A stretch of DNA of 64,000 bases from Neurospora tetraspora. Its lineage: Eukaryota; Ascomycota; Sordariomycetes; Sordariales; Sordariaceae. The notes below the pieces were generated by a model. It saw only the letters and a list, made by a program, of their open reading frames with translations. It was not told the DNA's origin and did no database searches. The stretch lies in contig NW_026944384.1 of assembly GCF_033439725.1 (NCBI RefSeq), positions 5,828,001 through 5,892,000 of the forward strand, given 5' to 3'. A program made the translations under genes and the position numbers. Shown here in pieces: positions 54,407 to 64,000 of this stretch; position 1 is the stretch's first letter, and each line of letters starts with the position of its first letter.

Positions 54407-56404
54407 ATGCGATTCCTGGAGCGTGACGATACCGGCGGGGTCCGTCTGACGGAGGACCTTCCCAACAATAAGATTCCACTGCATGCGATACTTTTACACA
54501 TATAGGGTCCCGAAGAGGTCCTCTTTAGAGATATGATGGACGGTACAGGCAAGAATACAGTAAGCTACGCTAAGATTCGTTTTTGCGGAGACCAAGCCTG
54601 GCGCGATGGGTTGAAATTCTTCTGGGTCGACACATGCTGCATCGACAAGTCTGACAGCGCCGAGCTTCAGCACGCTCTCAACTCCATGTTCCATTGGTAC
54701 CGCAGCGCGGTGAAATGTTACGTGTACCTAGCAGACGTCTCAACCCATCAGCATGGCGACGGCCCCGGTTGGCAACCGGCCTTTCGAGAGAGCAGATGGT
54801 TTTCCCGAGGATGGACCCTCCAAGAGCTCATTGCCCCACCGATCGTCGAATTCTTCTCTAAAGAGGGCGAGCGCCTGGGAGATAAGGAGTCTCTGGAACA
54901 AGAAATCCACGATATAACCGGTATTCCGCGAAAAGCCTTCCAAGGTGTCCCTCTATCTGATTTCAGCGTCGCCGAACGGATGCGATGGATCGAGAAGCGT
55001 GACACAAAATACAGGGAAGACAAGGTGTACTCTCTATTCGGGATCTTCGATGTACACATACCGGTTCTCTACGGCGAAGGAAGGCAGAAAGCATTGAAGC
55101 GGCTGCAGGACAAGGTTCACGAGGATTACCTCTGTCTGGCAAAATTGTGGCCCACAGACCCGCGTGACCCGCACGTCGAAAAGGAGCGGATCGAGCTGGC
55201 GAAGGGTGGTCTGCTGGCTGATGCTTACCGCTGGGTCTTCGACAACCCCGACTTCAAGCGATGGCGCCAGCTGCGGGAGAGTTGCCTGCTCTGGATCAAG
55301 GGAGATCCAGGCAAAGGCAAGACCATGTTGCTATGCGGTATCGTCGACGAGCTAGAGCGGCGTATTATCGCTGACGGCGGCAACTTGGCGTATTTTTTCT
55401 TCCAAGCTACCGACTCGCGCATCAATAACGCACCTGCCGTGCTACGAGGCTTAATCTACCTACTTGCCCACCAGCAACCACGCCTGCTCTCATATCTACC
55501 GGAGAACACATACCCCTCCGATGATACAATGGCATGGATCGTCCTGTCTAAGGTTTTATGCGAGATGCTAAAAGACCCGAACTTGAAGGTCACCTATCTG
55601 GTGATTGATGCTCTGGACGAATGTGTAACAGACCAACCGCAGCTTCTCAAATTGATCGTCCAGATATCATCTGTATCTGCTCGTGTCAAGTGGCTTGTAT
55701 CTAGTCGCAACTGGGTGCAGATCGAAGAACAGTTGGCGATCGTCGCGCAGCAGTCCAGACTCAGCCTCGAGCTAAACGCCGAATCCGTCACCACTGCCGT
55801 CAGTGCATATATCCGCCACAAAGTCCTTCACTTGTCGCGGCGGAAACAGTACGACAGCACAATGCAGACGGAAGTACATGACTATCTCTCTTCTAACGCG
55901 AATGGGACTTTTCTTTGGGTGGCCTTAGTCTGCCAAGTACTTGCGGACCCGAGAGTTCAGAAGTGGCAGACACTAAAAAAGTTACGGGCATTCCCCCCCG
56001 GATTGGATTCCCTGTATGCGCGGATGATGGAGCAGATTATTCAGTCCGATGATGCGGATCTGTGCAGGCAAATTCTTGCCATCTCCTCTATTGTTCGCCG
56101 ACCCATCAGCCTTCAAGAACTGACCACTCTCGTCGAGATGTCAGACGATATCTCAGATGATCCGCAGTCCCTGGAAAAGCTTATAGGGCTTTGCGGCTCG
56201 TTTTTGACTCTTCGAGACCAGGCCCAGGGCGCCAAGCCCGAAAAGGGAAGGCGTTGGGACATACATGAGGGGCCTCTTCTCAGCCTTTACTGTAATGGAG
56301 AGCTGCTCTTGAGTGGATGGGTAAAGAGGAGAAGGCAATGCAGTGGAAAGATGGTCTTGATTGGATGCTTGCTCGCTCTGATGCCCTCCACATCACGTGG
56401 TTGA
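54407..56404 (+). pseudogene. HET-NACHT gene, HET-E/D type, truncated
   Basis: Starts MRFLERDDTGGVRLTEDLP, the canonical HET-E/D start, continuing through the HET domain (FFWVDTCCIDKSDSAELQHA, CYVYLADVS, SRGWTLQELIAPP, YREDKVYSLFGIF) and a NACHT close to that of NLR-B (TDPRDPHVEKER, KGGLLADAYRWVF, GDPGKGKT near residue 300, YLVIDALDEC). In the HET domain the invariant Trp of the HTWG block is a TAG stop (near 54503); downstream the frame is open for 623 codons from 54533. Family similarity ends after LCGSFLTLRDQ near 56220, and the last 60 residues are unrelated, so the WD40 sensor is gone. Active HET-E needs HET, NACHT and WD repeats, so this copy is probably dead. Confidence 0.82.
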
Positions 56405-56869
56405 AAGTCACGGTGAGCTTCAGGGAAGAAGGTACATTCAGGAACGGTGAGGTGAGGAAAGGAAGGTGTGAGCGTAGACGAACTTTCCGAATGTGAAGCC
56501 TCAAAACGAAATCCCAAGATTAACACAGCGGGTTAGGGTTACCGGCGAGCACCGAGAGGAAGTTTTGCCCAAGAACGTAGAACTGCCGGGCGGCGCGTTA
56601 TTCTGTTGAGATAATATCGATTATAGCCGTGGCTAGAATTCCCAAAAGAGGCTCTCCATCGCATTTGGTCCTCGCCATCTATTGCTAAAAGACTGAGCGT
56701 CCCTAAGTATCTCGGAGACCGACTGAAACGCGATTTTACTGTAAGCGCCGAGAGTCACGAGGGAAACTCACCAAAAAAGGAGCGGGCCCGGGGTGGGCTC
56801 ACTTCGGCGTGGCGCCCCGCAGCGGCCCGCCGCGTCCTCGCAACCGTCTCATTCCACCACCAACCCCTG
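56405..56869. other. Intergenic region, nothing recognised
   Basis: No coding support or repeats recognised. Confidence 0.45.
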
Positions 56870-57310
56870 GAGATGACGCCTCAACGAAGAGAATCAGACG
56901 CAAGGAACAACAGAGGAAGGCCAACACCATGGAACTTGTACTTGGTATTCGGAGGGGAGGTTGGCCATGGCTTCAAACTAGGCAGTCTATGGGTATGTTG
57001 CAGGTGGACCACCACCGCCTGGGCACTTCCAGACCGCCCACGTTTCTGCCGCGTCCGCGTCATTGCGTACGTCCCAGAAGCATTTAGAAGTGTGGGGATC
57101 CTCGAGGATGGCTTTGAGGGTATTTCCGCCTATGCCGGGAGTGGTGAAAGCAGAGTCGCCGAGGGTTTGGACATCGACATTGCTTGTTGCTTGCGTGGGA
57201 AGGACGAGTACGTCAAGAGGGAGAGGGTTCCATTGCGGCTGAGACTTTTGCCCTCAAGGTCCAGATAGAACGTGCTGGACGGTGGGATCGAGGAGAGGAA
57301 GACCCGAGAT
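56870..57310 (-). pseudogene. Relic of a 3'-5' exonuclease (EXD1-like) gene
   Basis: On the minus strand FYLDLEGKSLSRNGTLSLLT, VDVQTLGDSAFTTPGIGGNT and ILEDPHTSKCFWDVRNDADA are the start of a DEDD-type 3'-5' exonuclease domain (DLEG and DVRNDADAL blocks), common in fungi. The residues between the SLLT strand and VDVQTLG are shortened, stops follow soon after the DVRNDADA block, and the rest of the domain is missing. Confidence 0.65.
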
Positions 57311-57984
57311 ATGTCGAAGGGAGTTTGCTGCTGTCCCAGAACGCAACTCAGTGTGGAGTTAGTGTATCTTATCCTGTCTGGAGGGCAATTTTGTTGCCAA
57401 ACTTCAGATTCAAATGCTTGGTGTTAAAATCGAACTGGTTTGGGTCAGATGTCAGGGGCTTGGCAAACCGGCAATGTCAGCCCTACCGACAATAATAAAC
57501 GCTGCCGGTATTCAATATATCGAGGTGACATTCATCTGAAATCGTCCGAGAAAATATCATAGTTTGAAGTTGTGATACGCGAGTTGGCCTTTGAGCTTCG
57601 GGTACAGTATTCTGAGCTAGAGCTGTGGTTGCCTTGTCGTTCTCAACGCCGCCGTCACCTTGTTTCGCAGCCCTAGCATGCAGCTCTCTCAGCCAATCGA
57701 TTCGTCTACAAAGGTGTTGGCGGCTGCGCCGGCAGTGTGTTGCAAGCCAACCGCTATGGTTATGATATGCCAGGATGGAAGGGAAGAGGTAGGCTAATGA
57801 AGGCAGATGAAGAAGGTAGGTTAAGGCAGGTATATGAAGGAGGTTATTGTGATTAGTTTGTCGTAGTGGATTACTAAACTGTGATTCAACAAGATAAGAG
57901 CGAGAGATTCCGTTGCCACGCTCTCATCTGCATACACATAACTGGGCCGAGGAGTACGAAGAACCAATCAGGAATGGTCTTCTG

Positions 57985-58260
57985 ACCGAGTGCAATCTTG
58001 GTGTTACCCATGTAAAAGATCTAGCCGCAGTGTCAGGACGGTCTACTTTGCTCATAATCCGCCCAATTATATCAATCATTTTAGCGCCGGCTCCCCACTC
58101 ACCGTAATGCCTCCATCTGAACGATATAGATATGGGAGGAGGTTGTTCAACTTTTTGACCGTACCACGTGATTAAAAGACCCGGTTCATATCCTTCCAAC
58201 TCCCATACATAAGCTGCCCCTCACTGGCTTATCTATGGGAGAGCGGACGGGATCCCGAGT
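57985..58260 (-). repeat. Dispersed repeat, copy 2
   Basis: Reverse complement of the copy at 18650-18890 with a few differences, from the TTTTACATGGG block (58010) to CTTATCTATGGGAG (58223). Its outer part (GGATCCCGTCCGCTCTCCCA on the minus strand) also occurs at 62972-62991. Confidence 0.75.
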
Positions 58261-58703
58261 TTTCCAGTGGGTGTGGTCGTATGTACTTGTTCGCCCTACG
58301 AGAGTAGTCTATAAGCAACGATTCATATGAAGAAAGGGTGGAAAGAGAGGCGAGATTCAGTTGATTGTTCCAACTGAGCCTCAGATCTGCTGCGCTCTCT
58401 TCACGGTAAAGCTAATGCTCTGTATGCAGCATACATATGCGCGCTTGACAAATATGTGAATGGTTGGCAGATTACCGAAGAAACTCGTCTAATCCGGTTC
58501 TCGTCCTGTACAGATATGTACTTTTTCAGTGCAGTCCTGCCTGCTCAACGCCTACTGTGTACAGAACAGTTAGGGTCAAGAGCTCTGGACAGGCAAACAT
58601 ATTACAGTATGTGCGTGAAAAGTGCTTGACACAGCCATATGGCGCACAGGATGAAACCCGAATTAGACGAGTTCATACGGTAGATAACCAAATGAGTATT
58701 CGA
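58261..58703. other. Intergenic region, nothing recognised
   Basis: No coding or repeat features recognised. Confidence 0.45.
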
Positions 58704-58705
58704 TA

Positions 58706-58881
58706 CCGTATAATCTCTGGAAATTGAGGTTCGGGAAGGCACTTTTTACGCAGGCATAAACATGGTTAAAGGTGTCGATCAACTATGTACATGCTTCTTT
58801 ACTGCTTCTTTAAACCTTTAACCCTGCTTATGCCTGCGTAAAAAGCGCGTTCCCGAACCTCAATTTCCAGCGATTATACGG
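58706..58881. mobile_element. MITE with long terminal inverted repeats
   Basis: A 176-bp near-palindrome with arms of roughly 65 bp (CCGTATAATC, GGAAATTGAGGTTCGGGAA, CTTTTTACGCAGGCATAA) around a short unpaired centre, flanked by TA on both sides (58704-58705 and 58882-58883). TA duplication and no coding capacity fit a Tc1/mariner-class MITE. Its termini differ from the Fot1-like element at 12131, so that element is not its source. Confidence 0.78.
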
Positions 58882-58883
58882 TA

Positions 58884-59580
58884 GATTCTTACAAAAATTC
58901 GAGTCATTAAAATGCTGCGCAAGTATGAATGCAACCAGTACTTACTTATATTTGGGACCAGACAGGAGTGACGTACTGTATCAAGGTTCGATGCTGTCGA
59001 GAAGGTGCATTGCACGACGGGATGGACCGGACCGATGGAGGGCCGCACCATTGAGGTTCTAGACGTCGCCCTCAAGATATCAGGATGAATGGAGTCGAGC
59101 TTTATCGAAAGGCCTCATCTACACGCTTTCTAATATTCGAAGAAATCAGCTCTGCGGTGTTATCACGTCAATACGGCCATCGTTCAAATTCCAGGTGCAA
59201 CAATCACCGCTCGCCCCCAACTTTTCAATATCACGACTGGCCACGACGCTCTCAATAATCACCTCAACCATGTTTCCAAGGATCACTTCACGAGTTGGAG
59301 GATCCGGTAAGCACTGTCATGTTGCCCTGCTGCCTTGCGGGTGGTATTGTGGATATTAACCGTAGCCACCAGTCGGTTCCGGCGTGAACCTGTACTTATA
59401 CCGGGCCTCCGCCTGTCTGTGGCGGACGTTATGACAACAACTCGAGCGGATGTTAACACACTTTCCCATCCATCAATCCTTTTCAACGCCTCAGCGTTTT
59501 CAGAACACAAGGCGCGATGGGTCTCGTGGGCCAAAACATCTTTGGTCATAGTTTCACCAACTCTTCTAGCCCTAGATGAG
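58884..59580. other. Unassigned sequence upstream of the membrane pseudogene
   Basis: Open frames on both strands overlap here without recognisable domains. It may hold unrecognised 5' exons of the following gene. Confidence 0.35.
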
Positions 59581-61915
59581 TTGCTGAGCCTGATCTTCGT
59601 GGGACCTTCAGCATTCTTTCCACATGTATCGTCACCCTTGTCCTCTGCGTTTGGACGGCTATCCATCTCAACGCTCCTGAACACAAAGAAGGGGCAATAA
59701 AACTGTACATGCGCAAGTGTGGGTGGATGCTTTTGGGCCTACTCATTCCTGAACTGGTGAGTCGAGTTCCACGCCCCTTGATACATAGAGAAAATGAAAT
59801 ACGGTGACGGCTTGGTCAATTCGCTAACCTTGAAAAGATTGCCTATACCACATTTCAACAGTACCAGCAGGCCAGAAACATTGCAAGAGAGATGAATTCT
59901 TCGGATGGTTGGGGGTATCCGAGCTCTAATTTTGCCAAAGACAACGATGATGATGGCTTACCTCCAACCGAGGAAAAGAGCAAGCGGAGGAGCCGTTTCT
60001 TGTCCAGCTGGAGATTGAAACAGCGCCAGAAGGACACTGAGGTAGGTACGACTCAGTCTCTGTGTAATTCTGTCAAGTAATATGAAGGCTCTGACTTTGA
60101 TTTTCTTTTTTTTCCCTCGTGGTACAAGGCTTCCTCCCCCGACTCATGGACTATTGCTCATGGCTTCCTGGACGCCATGGGAGGCTTTGCATTAAGAGAT
60201 GAGCCACAACGATCGAGATCATCAATGCAGGATCAGAAACTTCTTCCCAGCAAAGCGCTCGACCGGAATTCAACGCACCCGTCTCACAATAACCAACCGT
60301 GGGCTTGAGTGCTTGAAGAACAATGGATATGGCCATATTATCCCAACCCGTTCTTTGGAGCATATACGGGATAAGAGCAAAGGAAACACAATGGCCAAGA
60401 TATTGGTATGCATACAAGGTGTGTAAAAACGACTCCATCTCCGCTGTCCTGGCATGTCCTCGCCATGGCCGTGTGTTTTTACTAACTTGCTACCTTGGGT
60501 GCCCTATTAGCATCATGGTTCTGCATTCAGTGCTTGACACGCTTCGCCCAGGGTCTAGCAATCAGCCTGCTAGAGCTCAACACATTCGGCCACGCCATCT
60601 GCACCTTTTTTATTTACATCATGTGATGGCACAAGGCTCTTGATGTCCCCGAATCAGAGACGATCTCCTTCGCGAACATGTACAACGGGCCTCTGCGTCT
60701 GTCGAGACTCATCGCAGCAACGTGTGTCCGAAGTGAGCTCGACGAAGTGGCAGAGTCAATCCACTTCCATGAGCAGGAGAAGGCTTTTGCAGTCAACATA
60801 AAGTATACATACTCCGAAGCTACACGAGACGTCACTGGATCCATTGTGTGGGATGAAAAGGTGCCTCTAGATGTGCTTGTGTCCGCACTTCCTTTGCCAT
60901 GGTGGACGCATGAGCATCACGGACGACCTACCGCGACGAATTATGAGATCGCTCTTGCCCCGGCCCTGTTTCCGTCCAAGTATTTATACAGCCCACACAA
61001 GTAAGCTGGTACTCCCCGTCGTTCTTGTTCCCCCTCCCTTCGATTTGCACGATGCGCTCTCACATCCGTTGGAATCCAGGCTAGCAAGCTGCTGTCCCAC
61101 TATGCCAGTTTATTTCACGATCTCTCTCCTATATTGCTTCACCGTAGGTTGACGACTAATGCAGATCCTTCAACGCATCCAGCGGTCTTTTGACCATGTC
61201 GATATCCCACGACCTGCTGCAAGCAGCCCGCTTATCCTCCCAAGGCAAGGTTGAGGTTCTGGGGGCGGGTAAGCAACACTCCGGCGCGTGGATAGACGTC
61301 CGGCATATACTCAATGCGGCCACATCCGATACATCTTCGACTCCTCGTCTCCCTTCTGCCCGGTTACAGCTCGCCCATTCCGACGTCAGACGCTGGCAAC
61401 TCGCTCTCGGATACGGACGACTCCACAGCGTCGCCAACGGTCTCTTGGTCGACCGGGTCCGAAACCTTCCTTTGCTTACCTCTGTATGTACGGACTGTGG
61501 TGACCGACACATCACTTTCTACGCCGACTTCGGCCTATTCGGCCTCGTCTACGGCGGACTTCACTGCGTGGCATGGAAAGCCCCGTTTGTTTCTGACCTC
61601 GAAAGAGTTCTCTGGAGGGTCTCCAGCGTGGCCATTGCGTGCACCACCTTCTTGTTGGTTTTTTTGTCAGTCTGGACCAAGTTCCCGCCCTTTTGGTTGA
61701 AGCCGGCGAAGACCTTGGATCTGATTGTGGAGGTGTACGAAGCTCTTAACTTGTTCTATGGTGGTAAGATTATGAGGGTGCTGGATAGATTGGCGGGGAT
61801 AAATCGTTGGGGGGGGCAGGGGCAGACGCGGAAGGCGGCACCCAAAATTCACTTCAAGCGGCGGAGCGGAAGCGGCAGATGGAAGGACGGGGCAGATTTG
61901 AGCTTTTCGCCATGA
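59581..61915 (+). pseudogene. Multi-pass membrane protein gene, broken
   Basis: Exons at about 59581-59756, 59838-60041, 60129-60418, 60511-61000 and 61166-61915 have good GT-AG borders. They read EPDLRGTFSILSTCIVTLVL, CVWTAIHLNAPEHKEG, WTIAHGFLDAMGGFAL, RDKSKGNTMAKILVCIQ, LAISLLELNTFGHAICTFFI, WHKALDVPES and YGGLHCVAWKAPF. This is a widespread fungal family of uncharacterised integral membrane proteins (WTAIHLNxPEH and YGGLHxxAWxxPF are its landmarks; recognised from memory). Two lesions are visible: the frame changes within the third exon near 60200-60240, and a TGA at 60624 replaces the first Trp of the conserved WWHK pair. The start could not be placed. Confidence 0.65.
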
Positions 61916-62959
61916 TTCCGTTGGGTGTTGTGGTACGGGGTACGCTTGCAGCCCTTATTGCCTTGCAGGTGGTCGCTTTCTTTCTCGTCAAGATATGCTA
62001 TGATCTTGCCGTCACTGGGTGTCACACGGACATTGCCCACAGTCCAGGGGTTAGGGTCACAAGGCTCAGCAGAGCCTCAACGCCCGGTATCAGCCTTATA
62101 AATGCCTGGCGGCCTCCGGCCGCGAGACTCAACCTCACTCCGGCCAGACTCTCGGCCACGGGTACTGCTTACCCGAGCCCCTCTCGACGCTACCAGGCTA
62201 GCGAGCCAACCATGGAAGTGCCGAAGACGCTGATGAAACATCTTGAGACAATCCCCAGTCATCCCAGAAGTAACCACAAGCAGGGCGCCCGGATGAAGGA
62301 CAGCGCCAGAAGGAAGATGGAGAATGGATGAAGGCATTCAGAAAGATCCACATGTATGACTACTAGAAGATGCCTTAATGCCTCAGGCGACAAGGCTTGA
62401 TACGTACCGCAGTACGTACCAAACCTCTTTGGCATAAGAAGGCCTTGAAACCCAGCCTTTGTTTAAGGGTTGAAAGGATCAACAAGGCCTTCGAGACCAA
62501 AGTAGTTTATTAGCTGAATTGAACTACGGTTCCAAGCCCTGAACACAGCCCTTGTCACACTGGGCTTCTCGCGCTCTATGCTCTGGCTAGGAGCTACTTG
62601 GTCATCATTTCTTTTGTCAATCTCGCTCATCTCCCTGACTCGGCATACGTGGTGCCGAATTGGTCGAGGTATGTGCCTCACATTGGATAGCAGGTGGTGC
62701 GGTTTCTTGGGAGATACTACCTTTCAATTTGGAGAGTAATATGGAATCGACGTAGGATAGATAGAACAAGCATGATAATGTGTCCCGCTAAGAGTTATAA
62801 AGGTGGGGTATTGTAGAGAGTCAGCCTGGGAGAGGATGCTGGGGAGGCCTCGACGGTGACATCCAATGATTCATTAGCCCTTTTTCGTTAATGGAAAAGA
62901 ACATTGACTTTCATAAACTTATGATTGTTGAGCAATTTGCACATACTGCCATACCCATT
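61916..62959. other. Intergenic region, nothing firmly recognised
   Basis: A hydrophobic stretch at about 61912-62010 in another frame (MIPLGVVVRGTLAALIALQV) may be a displaced last membrane segment of the preceding gene. Otherwise only unsupported short frames. Confidence 0.4.
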
Positions 62960-62964
62960 GGACA

Positions 62965-63055
62965 ACTCGGGATCCCGTCCGCTCTCCCATAGATAAGCCA
63001 GTGAGGGCCAGTCTAGTAGTCTAGTTGGGTCGGTGACGACCAGCGAATCCCTGGG
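62965..63055 (-). repeat. Dispersed repeat, mosaic copy 3
   Basis: The first 40 bp match the outer end of copy 2 (58215-58255). The next 45 bp (GTTGGGTCGGTGACGACCAG) match the reverse complement of the outer end of copy 1 (18612-18650). The middle of the element is missing. Confidence 0.7.
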
Positions 63056-63219
63056 GTTATATATTTCCTTTTTCCTTTTTTTTTATTCCCTTTTTCTTTC
63101 GTCATAGCGACCCAACCTTCCCCGAAAACAGCAGTCGTTAACCCCCTTTTTATTTGATTTGCCGGTCACGCCTTCTGGCTATGTCGAGGTGCCACCCTCA
63201 CCACCCGGCTCCTTAAGAT

Positions 63220-64000
63220 TCAAATGCCTTCCCGCCCGTCTCTGTTTATATGCGTGAGCGACGCGCTCCAAACCGAAGAAACGTCGCTGTCCAACAACGC
63301 GCCGGCAGACGAAGCCGATTCCTTCGACTCCTTCAACTCAAAACTCCCGTCAGCAGAATCCCTGCTCAGAGTAACAACAGTTTGTTTCGAGACCTTATCC
63401 GCCACCCCCGCGCTGTCCGCGTTCCGAAGCTTCGTCCGCGTCGATCGATCAAGACCATGAATAAGCACAGGCAAGGATCCTTCCTTCCAGGCCCGGAGCC
63501 CAAGTCTTTTGGTCTCCCACGTTGTCAACAGGACGAACACCAACCCGGCGACCGCGACCGCGACAGGAAACGTAATAAACGGCCAGCGTATGCGAATGTG
63601 TTGCACCCAGACAAAGGCTTGGCCGTTGACGTAGTACTGCTCAAAATCGACGGTCTGGGGCAGCTCGCGCATGAAGGCCGTCATCCGCTTGGCTGCGTTC
63701 TCAAAGGTCTCGGTGACGTTGGCCGACTTGGCTATGGACTTTCCCACGACGTCGTTGTCGCCCGTGCCTATTGCGCCGTTGTAGGAGAGGCGCGGGGTCA
63801 TTCCGTTGAACATGGGGTATTGCTGGAGGAACCAGTAGATTGTTGAGCGGACAGTTTGCGCGGTGATGGGGAAGGTGCGGAGGTTTTCGCTGTCTGAGCG
63901 ATGGCTTGCATTGTGTGCATAGGTGAGTTTTCCCCAGGAATCGGGGATCTGCAGGTCGAGAGAGTTTCGGTCGAAGTCCCATAGTTTGGAGGTATCCCCT
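63220..64000 (-). CDS. DUF3176-type membrane protein, C-terminal part
   Basis: The open frame enters from the right edge and ends at 63220, giving about 260 C-terminal residues: LDLQIPDSWGKLTYAHNASH, YWFLQQYPMFNGMTPRLSYN, AKRMTAFMREL, then a membrane helix ITFPVAVAVAGLVFVLLT followed by WKEGSLPVLIHGLD and a Ser-rich cytosolic tail. The arrangement (long extracellular loop, last helix, then a WKxSxLPxLxHGL-like segment) is that of the fungal DUF3176 family, which has no known function. Intact within the window. Confidence 0.8.
   Translation of the reverse strand, partial: GDTSKLWDFDRNSLDLQIPDSWGKLTYAHNASHRSDSENLRTFPITAQTVRSTIYWFLQQYPMFNGMTPRLSYNGAIGTGDNDVVGKSIAKSANVTETFENAAKRMTAFMRELPQTVDFEQYYVNGQAFVWVQHIRIRWPFITFPVAVAVAGLVFVLLTTWETKRLGLRAWKEGSLPVLIHGLDRSTRTKLRNADSAGVADKVSKQTVVTLSRDSADGSFELKESKESASSAGALLDSDVSSVWSASLTHINRDGREGI

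Noticed and set aside
56809-57268. Plus-strand frames of 92 and 131 codons at 56.8-57.3 kb
   Set aside because: They are opposite-strand shadows of the exonuclease relic, which shows family motifs.

Overview
The window comes from a filamentous ascomycete (Pezizomycotina; Sordariomycetes is my best guess). The reasons are short 45-90 bp GT-AG introns, HET-domain and NACHT-type NOD-like receptor (NLR) genes, a GH18-LysM chitinase, a cyanide hydratase, a DUF3176 protein, and a very AT-rich transposon block with the look of repeat-induced point mutation (RIP). It is an accessory region: intact genes alternate with NLR debris, transposons and rearrangement junctions.

Layout. 1-6.2 kb: a NACHT receptor (NLR-A) transcribed divergently from a PNP_UDP nucleoside-phosphorylase-like protein, then a phosphotransferase-fold kinase and a methyltransferase. 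6.8-9.2 kb: an intact HET-domain gene. 9.57-18.5 kb: a RIP-degraded Copia element with matching LTRs and a 5-bp target duplication, carrying a nested Fot1/pogo-like DNA transposon. 18.5-24.4 kb: debris, an ankyrin fragment, a small protein ending in an amyloid-like motif, and a 5'-truncated HET-ankyrin gene. 24.7-28.3 kb: the chitinase. 29.6-39.4 kb: an inverted, partly decayed second copy of the first block (methyltransferase and kinase scraps, a broken PNP_UDP copy, and NLR-B, an intact-looking NACHT receptor with 17 WD40 repeats), flanked by two copies of a small conserved gene, a TPR fragment and a DUF7924 fragment. 39.4-41.5 kb: solo LTRs and a minisatellite. 41.7-43.9 kb: cyanide hydratase and a small secreted protein. 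44.0-52.0 kb: a JmjC-like gene remnant abutting a 5'-truncated Gypsy element, inverted ankyrin scraps at a perfect palindrome, an intact JmjC-like gene and a Gypsy integrase scrap. 52.7-57.3 kb: a third member of the small gene family, a truncated HET-NACHT gene and an exonuclease relic. 57.9-64 kb: a dispersed repeat, a MITE, a broken multi-pass membrane gene and the 3' end of a DUF3176 gene.

Most interesting system. Both NLR genes begin with the same short Gly/Asn/Gln-rich motif, and the divergently transcribed PNP_UDP protein next to each ends with an in-register match to it. This is the architecture of amyloid-signalling pairs such as NWD2/HET-S, in which the receptor motif templates the same fold in a partner effector. 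Here the proposed effector is a nucleoside-phosphorylase-like enzyme instead of a pore former. The pair was duplicated as a block. The two receptors keep the motif exons but have clearly different NACHT domains and C termini, as if the sensor half was exchanged while the signalling motif was held constant. The functional link is inference; the motif match, gene order and duplication are visible in the sequence.
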